Source: an uncultured beta proteobacterium (GTDB lineage: Bacteria > Pseudomonadota > Gammaproteobacteria > Burkholderiales > Burkholderiaceae_C). From it: 48,943 bases of DNA. The notes beneath the pieces were generated by a model, which was not told the DNA's origin, ran no database searches, and saw nothing but the letters and a program-made list of their open reading frames with translations. Location of the stretch: contig CAINUX010000008.1 in assembly GCA_903853895.1 (NCBI GenBank), positions 1 through 48,943 on the forward strand, given 5' to 3'. Below, in pieces: positions 1-7,891 of the stretch. The stretch's first letter is position 1, and every line of letters starts with the position of its first letter. Both the position numbers and the translations under genes were made by a program.

Positions 1-878
1 ATGACATCGCGCTCGGCGCTGAACACATCGGGCCGCTGGGCAATCGTCTGGGCGGGCACGCTTGCTATCGAAATAGTAGCTATTTGTGCAGGTTTAACGA
101 GGGCTAGGGCCAGTTTTTCCTTAAGGAGTGGTTCCGAAAATGCAGTCAGCGCGACCAGGGCCTTGGTGTCCAATTCACACAAGGCCGCTTGCTGGGTCAC
201 GCGGCTGCTGCTGTCCGCTGCGCTGGCCCGCGCCATGGCGCCCAGGGACGGGGCCACAAAGCCGACCTTGGCATTGATTTCGGTCAGCCGTGCGGTCTCC
301 TGGCGCGATGTAGCGTCACGACGGGCCAGCGCCAGTTGTTGGGTGCAGGTCGACAGGCTGTAGTACCGGTTGGCCACCTCGGCCGCCACCGACACGCGGG
401 CGTCATGCCACTGGGCCTGGCTGCCTTCGACGTTGGCCTGCGCGGCGCGGCTGACGGCGCGGTTGGCGCCCACCAGATCAATTTCCCATGCCGCTTGCAG
501 GCCCACCTGCTGGGTGTTGGTCACCGGAAAGCCGGGCTGGTTCACCGCCCGGCTGCCGGACACTTGGGCGCCCACATTGGGTACTAACGCGGATTGGGCC
601 GCAGCTTGCTGCGCCCGCGATGCCTCCACACGTGCCAGCGCCTGAGACACGGAGGGGCTGACGGCCTGCGCGGCAGCAATCAACTCCACCAGCAAGGGGT
701 CGCCTTGTTGCTGCCACCATTGGGTCATTGAGCCCACGCTGCCCTGGTGGGGCAGGGGCGCATGCCACTGGGCGGGGGCGTCCATGCTGACCTGGGTCGG
801 GGGCATGAAGCTGGAGCAGGCGGACAAGGCCAGCGCGGCGGCCAGTGGAGCCAGGGTGCGAAGGGGTGGCAGGATCAT
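1..878 (-). CDS. RND efflux outer-membrane factor lipoprotein (NodT family), C-terminus outside window
   Basis: Outer-membrane channel subunit of a tripartite RND efflux pump. It is read on the minus strand and runs off the window start, so only about 292 N-terminal residues are visible. The N-terminus is a lipoprotein signal (MILPPLRTLAPLAAALALSA followed by CSSF), with the Cys as lipidation site. The visible body shows the usual helical outer-membrane-factor features: a QWWQQQGDPLL stretch, an ALARVEASRAQQAAAQSALVP helix and a C-terminal RPDVFSAERDV motif typical of the second half of these proteins. Its start overlaps the stop of the TetR gene by 4 bp (ATGA), so regulator and pump form one operon, and the periplasmic and inner-membrane subunits probably lie outside the window. 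Positions 64-112 are a copy of an interspersed repeat that is translated in frame. The family call is firm; the substrate is unknown. Confidence 0.85.
   Translation of the reverse strand, partial: MILPPLRTLAPLAAALALSACSSFMPPTQVSMDAPAQWHAPLPHQGSVGSMTQWWQQQGDPLLVELIAAAQAVSPSVSQALARVEASRAQQAAAQSALVPNVGAQVSGSRAVNQPGFPVTNTQQVGLQAAWEIDLVGANRAVSRAAQANVEGSQAQWHDARVSVAAEVANRYYSLSTCTQQLALARRDATSRQETARLTEINAKVGFVAPSLGAMARASAADSSSRVTQQAALCELDTKALVALTAFSEPLLKEKLALALVKPAQIATISIASVPAQTIAQRPDVFSAERDV
64..112 (+). repeat. Interspersed palindromic repeat, copy A (inside the efflux gene)
   Basis: Begins GCTATCGAAATAGTAGC and ends GAGGGCTAGGGCCAG. It aligns with four other copies in this window (13364-13408, 33281-33325, 35811-35860, 48494-48545). 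The shared parts are an AT-rich hairpin at the GCTAT end and a GGGCTAG end about 40 bp away. This copy lies wholly inside the outer-membrane-factor gene and is translated without a frameshift. Confidence 0.65.
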
Positions 879-1588
879 TTTTTGGTCGGTTTGCGGTTGG
901 ATCGTGGAGTGGCAGCGGGCAGAGCGCGGCGCTGGGCTTCGGCTTCGGTGAGGGCCATGGCATAGGCCACCAGCCGGTCGCAGTAGCGGTCCAGCGCGGC
1001 GTGCGATGCCACCAGCTGCGGGCGAATGGTGGTGACGACATCGCAGCCGATATGCAGCATGACGCCTAAGCCGGAGATGGAAAACGCCAGCGTATGGATG
1101 TCGTCGTCGGCCTTGGTCAGTCCCAAGTGGCGGCACAGCACGCTGACCAGTGCGGCATGGGCTGGCTTGATGTTGGAGTCAATCTCTTCCTGCCAGATGC
1201 CGGTGGGCTCCAGCATTTCGCGAAAGTGCAGCTTCATGCAATGCTGCATCAGGTGGCCCTGTTTCAGAGGCTCCAGAAACGACCACATCAGGCGTTGCAA
1301 TGCCTGCTGCAGGCTGATACTGGTATCGGCTATGGATTCGGGCGGTACGTTGGGGTTGCAACGCGGGTCGGTGAAAACAGCCCGGTACAGCCCGGCCTTG
1401 TCGCCAAAGTAGTAGCTGATGGATGCGATGTTGACCTGTGCGGCCAGCGCGATCTCGCGGGTGGACGTCTTGGAATAGCCATTTTCAGCGAACAGCGCCA
1501 GAGCCGCATCGAGCAGGCGGTTGCGCGCCTCGGCGCCATCGCTGCGCAGCGCCTTGGTCGTGGACGGGGCAGAAGGATTTTTGATCAT
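875..1588 (-). CDS. TetR/AcrR family regulator, CecR/YbiH-like (DUF1956 type C-terminus)
   Basis: Transcriptional repressor of 237 residues that probably controls the efflux operon it heads. The N-terminal TetR DNA-binding domain is clear (RNRLLDAALALFAENGYSKT, then TREIALAAQVNIASISYYFG), with the recognition helix at about residues 43-62. The C-terminal half carries QHCMKLHFREMLEPTG and a long helical ligand-binding region, as in CecR/YbiH-type regulators that sit beside efflux pumps. Start is the ATG at 1588; a candidate -10 (TAGAAT, minus strand, 1597-1602) and a perfect palindrome (1607-1632) lie immediately upstream, which fits autorepression. The stop overlaps the efflux gene start. The inducing ligand cannot be inferred. 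Confidence 0.9.
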   Translation of the reverse strand: MIKNPSAPSTTKALRSDGAEARNRLLDAALALFAENGYSKTSTREIALAAQVNIASISYYFGDKAGLYRAVFTDPRCNPNVPPESIADTSISLQQALQRLMWSFLEPLKQGHLMQHCMKLHFREMLEPTGIWQEEIDSNIKPAHAALVSVLCRHLGLTKADDDIHTLAFSISGLGVMLHIGCDVVTTIRPQLVASHAALDRYCDRLVAYAMALTEAEAQRRALPAATPRSNRKPTKK

Positions 1589-1606
1589 GGTGCGTAATTC
1601 TAGCCG

Positions 1607-1632
1607 AGTTAAATCAAACGTTTGATTTAACT
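1607..1632. promoter_or_regulatory. Perfect 26-bp palindrome, TetR operator candidate
   Basis: The sequence is a perfect inverted repeat centred on CG at 1619-1620, each half reading AGTTAAATCAAAC. It sits 18 bp upstream of the TetR start codon and just upstream of the candidate -10 hexamer at 1597-1602. A dimeric TetR protein bound here would block the promoter. Confidence 0.75.
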
Positions 1633-1737
1633 AGACCCTGCGCCGCGTGGGGTTTTGGTACCACGCAGTTACGGCCTGGGCTACGCGCATGTGTTGAGCG
1701 GATGAGCTGGGTTGGGGATCATGGTGACTTCGTTGTG

Positions 1738-1940
1738 TATCAGTCGGGTAGCGGGTTTTGCTTCGTGTCCCCCGCCCGCTGTGCGGGCTCCTCCTTTACC
1801 TACGCAAAACCCACTACCCGACTGATACCGCGCGGCTTGGTTTGTGTGCCAACTTGGGACAAGAGATTCAAGCAGCAGGGCTGGGGTGAGCGCCAAAGTG
1901 AGGTCAAGGAGGAGCCCGCGCAGCGGGCGGGGGACACGAA
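1738..1940. repeat. Nested inverted repeats in the 1633-2021 gap
   Basis: This gene-free stretch holds two interlocked inverted repeats. One pairs 1738-1761 with 1804-1827 (24 bp, one mismatch; arm starts TATCAGTCGGGTAG). The other pairs 1762-1796 with 1906-1940 (35 bp, one mismatch; arm contains TGTCCCCCGCCCGCT). The 5' arm of the longer repeat lies in the loop of the shorter one, so the two stems cannot be simply nested and may be alternative folds. No convincing open reading frame spans the gap: short frames exist on both strands, but their products show nothing recognisable. Confidence 0.75.
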
Positions 1941-2021
1941 CGGCGGTGCTTACCCCAGCTCTGCTGCGGGCGCGCAACTGAAGCTCGCACCTTCGCAGCG
2001 TGGAGCGTGGGGCCGCAATCT

Positions 2022-2576
2022 CTAGCCCGCCATCAGCTTCTGGACCAAATCCCCGGCGTTCGACGCCTTGTACTTGCGCATTAGCCGGGCCCGGTAAATC
2101 TCAACGGTGCGGTGGCTAATAGTCAGAGTTTTGCCGATCTGTTTGGATGTCAGGCCTTGCATCAGGTGGGCGGCCACTTCGCGTTCACGGGCCGTCAACT
2201 CTGCTTTGACGGGGCGGCGCTCGCTGAGGTCTTCAAAGCACCAGATACCGGCCTCGTGCGGGGCCTCTCGGTTCAGCGCCCGGCCGGTGACATGGCACCA
2301 GAAGGCTTCACCCTTGAGTCGGCCGTCGACCCGGCGCATGATGCGGTCATCGGCGTAGGTGCCGTTGCGGTTCAGGATGGGGCTGATGCGCGCGCCGGTG
2401 CGCTCAAACTCGTCGACGCTGGGGTAGAGTATCTGGAAGGACTGCCCTACCAGCCGTTCGTGCGTGGTGCCAAACATTTCGCACAGGCGCTGGTTGCAGT
2501 CCATGATGGTGCGGTTGCGCGACAGGGCCAGACCCACGGGAGCCATGTCAAAAGCCAGTCGGTAGTCGATGTCCAT
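2022..2576 (-). CDS. PAS domain LuxR-type transcriptional regulator
   Basis: One-component regulator of 184 residues. Residues about 8-120 form a PAS sensor (FDMAPVGLALSRNRTIMDCN; FEDLSERRPVKAELT at its end) and residues about 125-184 a LuxR/FixJ helix-turn-helix (LTAREREVAAHLMQGLTSKQ, then IGKTLTISHRTVEIYRARLM). There is no receiver domain, so it is probably not phosphorylated. It is transcribed divergently from scoAB across an 80-bp gap with a near-perfect 22-bp palindrome, so it is the likely regulator of ketone-body or short-chain acyl-CoA use. The PAS ligand is unknown. The family is certain; the target is inference from position. Confidence 0.88.
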   Translation of the reverse strand: MDIDYRLAFDMAPVGLALSRNRTIMDCNQRLCEMFGTTHERLVGQSFQILYPSVDEFERTGARISPILNRNGTYADDRIMRRVDGRLKGEAFWCHVTGRALNREAPHEAGIWCFEDLSERRPVKAELTAREREVAAHLMQGLTSKQIGKTLTISHRTVEIYRARLMRKYKASNAGDLVQKLMAG

Positions 2577-2596
2577 AGGGTTGGGCTTTACGGAAA

Positions 2597-2618
2597 ACTA
2601 CGTATAAGTATAAGTAGT
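2597..2618. promoter_or_regulatory. 22-bp near-perfect palindrome between luxR-type gene and scoAB
   Basis: Left arm ACTACGTATA, centre AG, right arm TATAAGTAGT; nine of ten arm positions are symmetrical. It lies in the middle of the only intergenic region shared by the divergent PAS-LuxR gene and scoA, the expected place for a regulator binding site acting on both. Confidence 0.55.
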
Positions 2619-2656
2619 ATCGTACGGGAATCAAATCTTCACAGGAGCCAAGTGCA

Positions 2657-3358
2657 ATGAACAAGGTATATCCCAGCGCGGCAGCCGCGCTCGACGGCAT
2701 TGTCAAAGACGGCCAGTTACTGGCCGTTGGCGGTTTTGGCTTGTGCGGCATCCCGGAGGCCCTGATTGACGCATTGCGGGACAGCGGCGTGAAAGACCTC
2801 ACGGTGATTTCCAACAACGCCGGCGTCGACGGGTTCGGCTTGGGCAAGCTCTTGGAGACGCGCCAGATCAAGAAGATGATTTCCAGCTACGTAGGCGAGA
2901 ACAAAGAGTTCGAACGCCAGTACCTGGCGGGCGAGTTGCAGCTCGAATTCACCCCCCAGGGCACGCTGGCCGAGAAGCTGCGCGCGGGTGGGGCTGGCAT
3001 CCCCGCCTTCTTCACCAAGACGGGTGTCGGCACCATCGTGGCCGAAGGCAAGGAACTCCGCGAATTTGACGGTGAAATCTATGTCATGGAACACGCCCTG
3101 ATACCCGAAGTCGCCTTGGTCAAGGCGCACCGTGCTGACAAGTCGGGCAACCTGCAGTTCCGCCTGACCGCGCGCAACTTCAACCCCGCCGCGGCCATGG
3201 CCGGCAAGATTTGTGTGGTCGAAGTCGAAGAGATTGTCGAGACTGGCGACATGGTGCCCGACCAGGTGCACCTGCCCGGCATCTATGTGCACCGCATCGT
3301 GCACAACCCCAACCCCGAAAAGCGCATCGAGAAGCGCACCGTAACAGCATCTAAATAA
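2657..3358 (+). CDS. scoA: Succinyl-CoA:3-ketoacid CoA-transferase subunit A
   Basis: Alpha subunit (233 residues) of a class I CoA-transferase that moves CoA from succinyl-CoA to acetoacetate or a related 3-oxoacid, feeding ketone bodies into acetyl-CoA metabolism in the cytoplasm. The glycine-rich CoA-binding stretch is visible near the N-terminus ([17 protein letters not shown], residues about 21-37), as are FFTKTGVGT and the C-terminal family motif [10 protein letters not shown]. The length matches ScoA/PcaI/AtoD proteins. The start ATG has a good ribosome site (CAGGAG) upstream. The beta subunit follows after 52 bp. PcaI (3-oxoadipate) is the main alternative and sequence alone does not settle it; no other aromatic-pathway gene is nearby. 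Confidence 0.88.
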   Translation: MNKVYPSAAAALDGIVKDGQLLAVGGFGLCGIPEALIDALRDSGVKDLTVISNNAGVDGFGLGKLLETRQIKKMISSYVGENKEFERQYLAGELQLEFTPQGTLAEKLRAGGAGIPAFFTKTGVGTIVAEGKELREFDGEIYVMEHALIPEVALVKAHRADKSGNLQFRLTARNFNPAAAMAGKICVVEVEEIVETGDMVPDQVHLPGIYVHRIVHNPNPEKRIEKRTVTASK

Positions 3359-3364
3359 CCTTGC

Positions 3365-3388
3365 GGGACAGACCTTCAGCTCTGTCCC
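3365..3388. other. Hairpin between scoA and scoB
   Basis: GGGACAGA (3365-3372) pairs perfectly with TCTGTCCC (3381-3388) around an 8-nt loop. There is no following T-run, so it is not an intrinsic terminator; it could stabilise or tune the scoA-scoB transcript. Confidence 0.5.
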
Positions 3389-3410
3389 CAACTGATTGGA
3401 GAGATTGATC

Positions 3411-4049
3411 ATGGCGTGGAATCAAGACCAAATGGCAGCACGTGCTGCGCAGGAACTGGAAGACGGTTTTTATGTGAACCTGGGGATTGGCATCCCCACC
3501 CTGGTGGCCAATTTTGTGCCCGCCGACAAAGAGGTGTGGTTGCAGAGCGAGAACGGCATGCTTGGCATTGGCCCTTTCCCTACCGAAGACGAAGTGGACG
3601 CCGACCTGATCAACGCCGGCAAGCAGACCGTGACCACGCAAAAGGGTTCGTCCATCTTCGGTAGCCACGAAAGCTTTGCCATGATTCGCGGCGGCAAGAT
3701 CAACCTGTCCATCCTGGGCGCCATGCAGGTCAGCGAGCAGGGCGACCTGGCCAACTGGATGATCCCCGGCAAGATGGTCAAGGGCATGGGCGGCGCCATG
3801 GACCTGGTGGCGGGCGTGAAGCGCGTCATCGTGTTGATGGAACACGTGGCCAAGAAGAAAGACGGCACCGTCGACCTGAAGATCTTGCCCAAATGCACGT
3901 TGCCATTGACCGGCGTTGGGGTGGTGGACCGCATCATTACCGATCTGGCGGTTATGGATGTCACGCCTTTGGGCCTTAAGCTGGTGGAACTGGCCCCCGG
4001 TGTCAGCCGCGAGGAGTTGCAGGACAAGACGGGTGTTCCGTTAGTCTGA
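3411..4049 (+). CDS. scoB: Succinyl-CoA:3-ketoacid CoA-transferase subunit B
   Basis: Beta subunit of the CoA-transferase (212 residues). It carries the catalytic glutamate in the SENG motif ([13 protein letters not shown], Glu47), which forms the glutamyl-CoA thioester intermediate. [12 protein letters not shown] and [10 protein letters not shown] are further conserved family segments. The start at 3411 is preferred over an upstream in-frame start because GGAGAG at 3398-3403 is correctly spaced from this ATG. It forms an operon with scoA and is predicted to work as a heterodimer or heterotetramer with it. Substrate preference remains open. Confidence 0.9.
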   Translation: MAWNQDQMAARAAQELEDGFYVNLGIGIPTLVANFVPADKEVWLQSENGMLGIGPFPTEDEVDADLINAGKQTVTTQKGSSIFGSHESFAMIRGGKINLSILGAMQVSEQGDLANWMIPGKMVKGMGGAMDLVAGVKRVIVLMEHVAKKKDGTVDLKILPKCTLPLTGVGVVDRIITDLAVMDVTPLGLKLVELAPGVSREELQDKTGVPLV

Positions 4050-4059
4050 TAGGCCGAAT

Positions 4060-4104
4060 TGGTGCACTGCACCACCGGGTAAGATAGCGCGAATTACTAC
4101 CCGG
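4060..4104. other. Two dyads upstream of the 4112 gene
   Basis: A perfect 15-bp palindrome (TGGTGCACTGCACCA, 4060-4074) is followed by a 7-bp stem CCGGGTA (4075-4081) / TACCCGG (4098-4104). No T-tract follows. They could be an operator and a leader hairpin for the next gene or a weak processing signal for scoB. Confidence 0.4.
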
Positions 4105-4111
4105 GGGTTTC

Positions 4112-4603
4112 ATGTCCAGAGCGCTCAAATTCCTGATGTTCATCTACTTCGTGGTGTTCCTCACCACGGGGGCGTTCATGGTTCTGATCGTGAATGCGGA
4201 TGAAAATTCTGCGCCCTGGATTGGCCTGCTGGCCCGCAACCACGGCATCGTGTTCGTCTGGCATCTGGCCTGCTGGATGACTATGGGCATGTTCTCCAAC
4301 TATTACTGGGACCTGTTCAACATGGGCCGGGGTTTGGACGCTGTGCAGGTCGAAAGGATTGTGCTGCCGCTGCTCGTGTCGCCCATCGTTTTTTACCCCA
4401 CGTACAACCTGTGGCTGTCCAGTAGTTCGCAGAGCTACATCCTGTTTGAAGTGATTGCCTTTCAGAGTGGATTCTTCTGGCAGGCACTGTTTACCAAGGC
4501 CAAGCCGCTGGACCAGGCAACGGCCATTCCCTGGTCCGTGAACAATGGTGGCGTGCGCAACGTACAGGCCAAGTCGGCGAGCGGGCCAACGGCGATCGGT
4601 TAA
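4112..4603 (+). CDS. Unknown multi-pass membrane protein
   Basis: I do not recognise this family. The 163-residue protein begins with a hydrophobic helix (LKFLMFIYFVVFLTTGAFMV), has a second hydrophobic stretch around residues 44-66 (GIVFVWHLACWMTMGMFSNY) and a third around 88-110 (IVLPLLVSPIVFYPTYNLWL). The C-terminal 30 residues are polar. It is probably an inner-membrane protein with three or four helices. No catalytic or metal motif is evident. It follows scoB by 62 bp, separated by two dyads, and could be a separate transcription unit. Confidence 0.6.
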   Translation: MSRALKFLMFIYFVVFLTTGAFMVLIVNADENSAPWIGLLARNHGIVFVWHLACWMTMGMFSNYYWDLFNMGRGLDAVQVERIVLPLLVSPIVFYPTYNLWLSSSSQSYILFEVIAFQSGFFWQALFTKAKPLDQATAIPWSVNNGGVRNVQAKSASGPTAIG

Positions 4604-4634
4604 TAAACCACGGGCCGCGGTTGGTGGTCCTGAC

Positions 4635-5318
4635 TTACCGGGCCACCCAGCCGCCGCAGACGGGAAAGACCTGGCCCACAAAGCAGTTGGCCGCATCGCT
4701 GCACAGGTAGGCGGCAAACTCTGCATCTTCGTTAGCGCCCACCAGACGCCCCAGTGGAACCTCGCGCTTCACGCGCTCCTGGAAACGGGGGTTGGCCTGA
4801 ACCTCCGGCGGGAAGTAGGTTGGGTTATCAACGAAGTTCTGGGCGATGGCATTCACTTGAATATTGTGTACAGCGACTTCCACCCCGACTGATTGCACAT
4901 ATGCCAATTGGGCGCCTCGCGCGGCGCTATAGCTGGATGCCCGCTTCATCCCCCGCAGCGCCGACGCGCTCCCCATGACCAGAATCTTGCCCGCGCGCTG
5001 CGCGATCATTGCGGGTAAGACTGCACGCACCAGGCGGGGAAGGGGGTGAACCAAAGCATTGAAGGTATCGTTCCATTCTTCATCCGTTACCTCCACCGCT
5101 GCCGTGGTGGGTGCAGGTATGGCGAGGTTGGCAATCAGAACGTCTACCCGTCCGGCTGAGGCGACCATGGCTGCCGGTGCATCGGCGCTTGTCAATGGTG
5201 CCGTACTGGCAATAACGGTCGCACCGTGATTGGCGAAAACCTCGCACAGGACCGGTCCCATGAATTGATCGGCCTGGGTGATCAACACCCGCTTGCCCAA
5301 GAGGCTTGGATGGGACAT
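4635..5318 (-). CDS. SDR-like protein with altered cofactor and active-site motifs
   Basis: Short-chain dehydrogenase/reductase fold protein of 227 residues. The family backbone is recognisable: beta1 (KRVLITQADQFMGPVLCEVF), the NAG-like segment VLIANLAIPAP, the Ser motif VMGSASALRG (Ser117) and a Tyr in SSYSAARGAQLAYV (Tyr130). Two key features are missing. The TGxxxGxG cofactor loop reads TQADQFMG, and the catalytic YxxxK is YSAAR, with Arg134 in place of Lys. It may use a different cofactor mode or be non-catalytic. It lies 39 bp downstream of an isochorismatase-like gene in the same direction, so they probably share a transcript. A clean ribosome site (AGGAG) supports the ATG at 5318. Confidence 0.75.
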   Translation of the reverse strand: MSHPSLLGKRVLITQADQFMGPVLCEVFANHGATVIASTAPLTSADAPAAMVASAGRVDVLIANLAIPAPTTAAVEVTDEEWNDTFNALVHPLPRLVRAVLPAMIAQRAGKILVMGSASALRGMKRASSYSAARGAQLAYVQSVGVEVAVHNIQVNAIAQNFVDNPTYFPPEVQANPRFQERVKREVPLGRLVGANEDAEFAAYLCSDAANCFVGQVFPVCGGWVAR

Positions 5319-5357
5319 GGACGCTCCTTTGGACGGTAGTTGGAACCTGAGGCGGGT

Positions 5358-5897
5358 TCAGCGCTCCAGGTCGATTGCGCTGGCGGCACTTGCGGTCACT
5401 CTGGGCCCGTAGCTACCCAGGTTGACCAGGGTCGCATTGTGGTGGGCCGAAATCTGCGCTGCGGTTAGAACGCGGTTGTCTTGCGTTGAGTGGCCGTCCG
5501 AGACCAGTGTTACTGGATAGCCGTGGGCAAGCGCCCCGCGCACGGTCGAATCCACGCAGAATTCGCTTTGCAAGCCGCAGATGATGAGCTTTTGAATGCC
5601 CCGCGCGAGCAATAGTTCTTGTAGTTGCGTGCGGTGGAATGAATCGGTGGCTGTTTTGCGAACCCGGGTATCTTCCGGTTGCACCGCGAGCCGCTCGTAA
5701 AGTTGCCAGCCTGCAGACCCAAATTGCAACGTCCCGTCAGTTTCTTCGTGCTGTATGAGAACAACGGGTGCCCCGACTGCTCTTGCATTGGCCGCAACCG
5801 CGTTGATGCGATCAACCACATTGTCGATATCAAACGCAGCTTCCGGGCCCCGGCACAGTGCTTGTTGAACGTCGATGATCAGGAGTGCCGATTTCAT
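5358..5897 (-). CDS. Isochorismatase-family cysteine hydrolase
   Basis: Cytosolic hydrolase of 179 residues. The catalytic triad of the family is intact: Asp9 in LLIIDVQ, Lys81 in VRKTATDSFH and Cys114 in CGLQSEFCVDSTVRGA. The cis-peptide region just before the Cys also fits. Members of this superfamily hydrolyse amides or isochorismate-type ethers (nicotinamidase, N-carbamoylsarcosine amidase, ureidoacrylate amidase), and this sequence does not single out one. It forms a two-gene unit with the SDR-like gene downstream. The start ATG at 5897 lacks a strong ribosome site. Confidence 0.85.
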   Translation of the reverse strand: MKSALLIIDVQQALCRGPEAAFDIDNVVDRINAVAANARAVGAPVVLIQHEETDGTLQFGSAGWQLYERLAVQPEDTRVRKTATDSFHRTQLQELLLARGIQKLIICGLQSEFCVDSTVRGALAHGYPVTLVSDGHSTQDNRVLTAAQISAHHNATLVNLGSYGPRVTASAASAIDLER

Positions 5898-5967
5898 GCA
5901 GCCAGATTCTAGACTTCAGTCAAACTGCGACCCGCATCCGAATGAACGTTTGCCTTAAGATGAGCAC

Positions 5968-6306
5968 ATGAGCATTGAGTTTCCACGGGACGCGAGAGTA
6001 CGTTTCACGCAAGAGCGCCTGGCTGTGTTGACGCCACGCGACCGGCAAGGTCTGGCGGGGCGCATTGGCGTGGTTCAAACCGATAGCGATCTCGTGAGAA
6101 AGCCGACGGTTTATTTTCCGAAAGACGGTGCCATGCTGGAGCTTCGACTGTTTCGCGTCGACCCGCGCCACCTTGAGCTGGTCGAAGGCCCACCCGAGAC
6201 CGAGGTCGCGCCCCGCCTCAATAGTGACACTGTCGATAAAGTGACCGCTGACGCGGGCGAAGGGGGCAATCTTTCCCAAAGCGATTTGGACAACTTTTTT
6301 GACTAA
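5968..6306 (+). CDS. Small protein of unknown function
   Basis: A 112-residue soluble protein I do not recognise. The first about 75 residues are basic and could form a small beta barrel (RVRFTQERLAVLTPRDRQGL, then GRIGVVQTDSDLVRKPTVYF); the GRIGVVQ segment vaguely resembles a KOW-type motif, which is only suggestive. The last about 35 residues are acidic and probably disordered, ending NLSQSDLDNFFD. It is divergent from the isochorismatase-like gene and convergent with the MATE gene. It has no signal peptide or membrane segment. Confidence 0.55.
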   Translation: MSIEFPRDARVRFTQERLAVLTPRDRQGLAGRIGVVQTDSDLVRKPTVYFPKDGAMLELRLFRVDPRHLELVEGPPETEVAPRLNSDTVDKVTADAGEGGNLSQSDLDNFFD

Positions 6307-6364
6307 ATCCGCGACGCCTTCGTGGAAGATTCAGGACCCATGCTTCGGGTCTGGCGCGTAGCCG

Positions 6365-7741
6365 TTAGCCGTGTTGGCGGCTCACCAGCCGGCGAGATGC
6401 AACCGCCTGTTTAACCCATCCGAGCCGAAACCAGCGCAGGGTCATGATGCCGCCGCGCACCCATTCGTCCAGCGCATAGGCGATCCAGACCCCCACAAGT
6501 CCCAGACCCAGGTACACGCCCAAGAACCACGATCCAAAGCCCATCACCACCACCATCGAGGCTGCTCCCGCCATCACCGGAAAGCGTGCATCACCCGCAG
6601 CACGCAATGCAGTGATGACGACGATGTTGCAGGTGCGCCCGGGCTCCAGCAGCACGGTGAGCCACAACAGCGTGGTCGCTTGGGCAATGATGGCGGGGTC
6701 GCTGGTAAAGAGGCGCAGCGTCCACGGCGCGCTCATGGCGGTGACGATGGCCACCGTCAATGAAATCCCCAGTCCCCAAAACAAGCATTTGCGTACCAGT
6801 AGCCAGGCCGCACGCAGCTCTCCCGCTCCGATCAGGTGTCCGACCAGAATCTCGCCGGCAAAGCCCAGTGCAACGGTCGACAGCACGATGACGTTCATGA
6901 TCTGCATGGCATAGCCCTGCGTTGCCAGTTCTGCGGTGCCCATGCCCGAGACCACAGTCACGGACACCAGCATGGCCATGCGGTAGGCAATGGCTTCTGC
7001 GGCACCCGGTAACCCGATGGCGATGGAACTGCGCAGGGTGGCCCACTGCACAACAAACGTGTCGCGCCAGCTCGGACGCAAGTCCAGCACCGCACGCCAC
7101 AGCCAGATATGCACGCCCAGGCCAAAGGCCCGACTGATCGTCAATGCCAGTGCAAACCCCACCATGCCTATGGGCGCAATCGGTCCCAAGCCGCGCATCA
7201 GAACAAAGCACAAGGCGATGTGCAGCGCATGCATGGACAGGATGTTGAGCATGGTCTCGCGTGTGCGCAGGTGGGAGCGCATCACGGCGGCCATGCTGGC
7301 GTTGAAGGCGTCCAGGAACAGGGCCACGGCCAGCACGTGCAGGTAGGGGGCTGCCAGTTGTCGCACCTCCACCGTGGCTTGCATGGCGGTCAGTAGCGGG
7401 TGGGTTGCTGCGAAGAGCACCAGGGCGCTGCCCATCCCTAGCCAGGTGCTGGCGCCCAGGCTGGCCAGGGCGGTACGGTCCGCATCGCGACGGTTACCGG
7501 CACCCAGGTTTTGGGTGATGACCACTCCAACGCCCATGCTGATGATGCGAAACAGCAGAAAGAACGCACCCTGCACGTGGTTGGCCAGGCCAAAGGCGGC
7601 GGAAGCGGTGTCCGATTCTTTGGAGACCAGCCACATACCCACAAAGCCCACGCCAAAGCCCAGCACCAGTTCGGCCAGCAGGGGCCAGGCTATGGCCAGT
7701 ACGCGCGGTCGATGTGCGGGTTGGATTGTTGTTGGGGGCAT
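6365..7741 (-). CDS. MATE family efflux transporter
   Basis: Inner-membrane multidrug and toxin extrusion transporter of 458 residues, the usual length for this family, with about twelve hydrophobic helices in two pseudo-symmetric halves. Family landmarks include QNLGAGNRRDADR in the loop after helix 2 and its counterpart VGHLIGAGELRAAW in the second half. Such proteins export cationic drugs or metabolites in exchange for Na+ or H+; the coupling ion and substrate cannot be assigned. It is divergent from the maltodextrin operon. A candidate operator of the sugar regulon (7805-7819) lies about 65 bp upstream of its start, so co-regulation is possible but unproven. Confidence 0.9.
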   Translation of the reverse strand: MPPTTIQPAHRPRVLAIAWPLLAELVLGFGVGFVGMWLVSKESDTASAAFGLANHVQGAFFLLFRIISMGVGVVITQNLGAGNRRDADRTALASLGASTWLGMGSALVLFAATHPLLTAMQATVEVRQLAAPYLHVLAVALFLDAFNASMAAVMRSHLRTRETMLNILSMHALHIALCFVLMRGLGPIAPIGMVGFALALTISRAFGLGVHIWLWRAVLDLRPSWRDTFVVQWATLRSSIAIGLPGAAEAIAYRMAMLVSVTVVSGMGTAELATQGYAMQIMNVIVLSTVALGFAGEILVGHLIGAGELRAAWLLVRKCLFWGLGISLTVAIVTAMSAPWTLRLFTSDPAIIAQATTLLWLTVLLEPGRTCNIVVITALRAAGDARFPVMAGAASMVVVMGFGSWFLGVYLGLGLVGVWIAYALDEWVRGGIMTLRWFRLGWVKQAVASRRLVSRQHG

Positions 7742-7804
7742 TGGGGGAGTGGATTGCGCGGCTCGGTGGCTCAGCTTAGCAGGGTATTGGGGTTGCCGTT
7801 AATA

Positions 7805-7819
7805 AGTAGTAATAGTACA
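7805..7819. promoter_or_regulatory. Candidate sugar-regulon operator 1 (MATE/malK intergenic)
   Basis: AGTAGTAATAGTACA; on the minus strand TGTACTATTACTACT, matching the second site at 7892 at 13 of 15 positions. It belongs to a family of seven 15-bp dyads of the form TGTnnT-n3-ACTACA found only in the sugar-operon promoters of this window. It is one of the weaker members. Confidence 0.4.
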
Positions 7820-7891
7820 AAACATTCGGGTAAACCCCTGAAAAAATGGCGTAATGAAGCCAAATGTCCATCGGTTTCGGTGTTTTCCCTG

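Noticed and set aside
1702..2025. Short open frames within the 1633-2021 gap
   Set aside because: They span the inverted repeats, have no ribosome site and encode low-complexity products.
6335..6351. GACCC..GGGTC hairpin between the small unknown gene and MATE as a terminator
   Set aside because: The stem is only five base pairs and no T-run follows on either strand.
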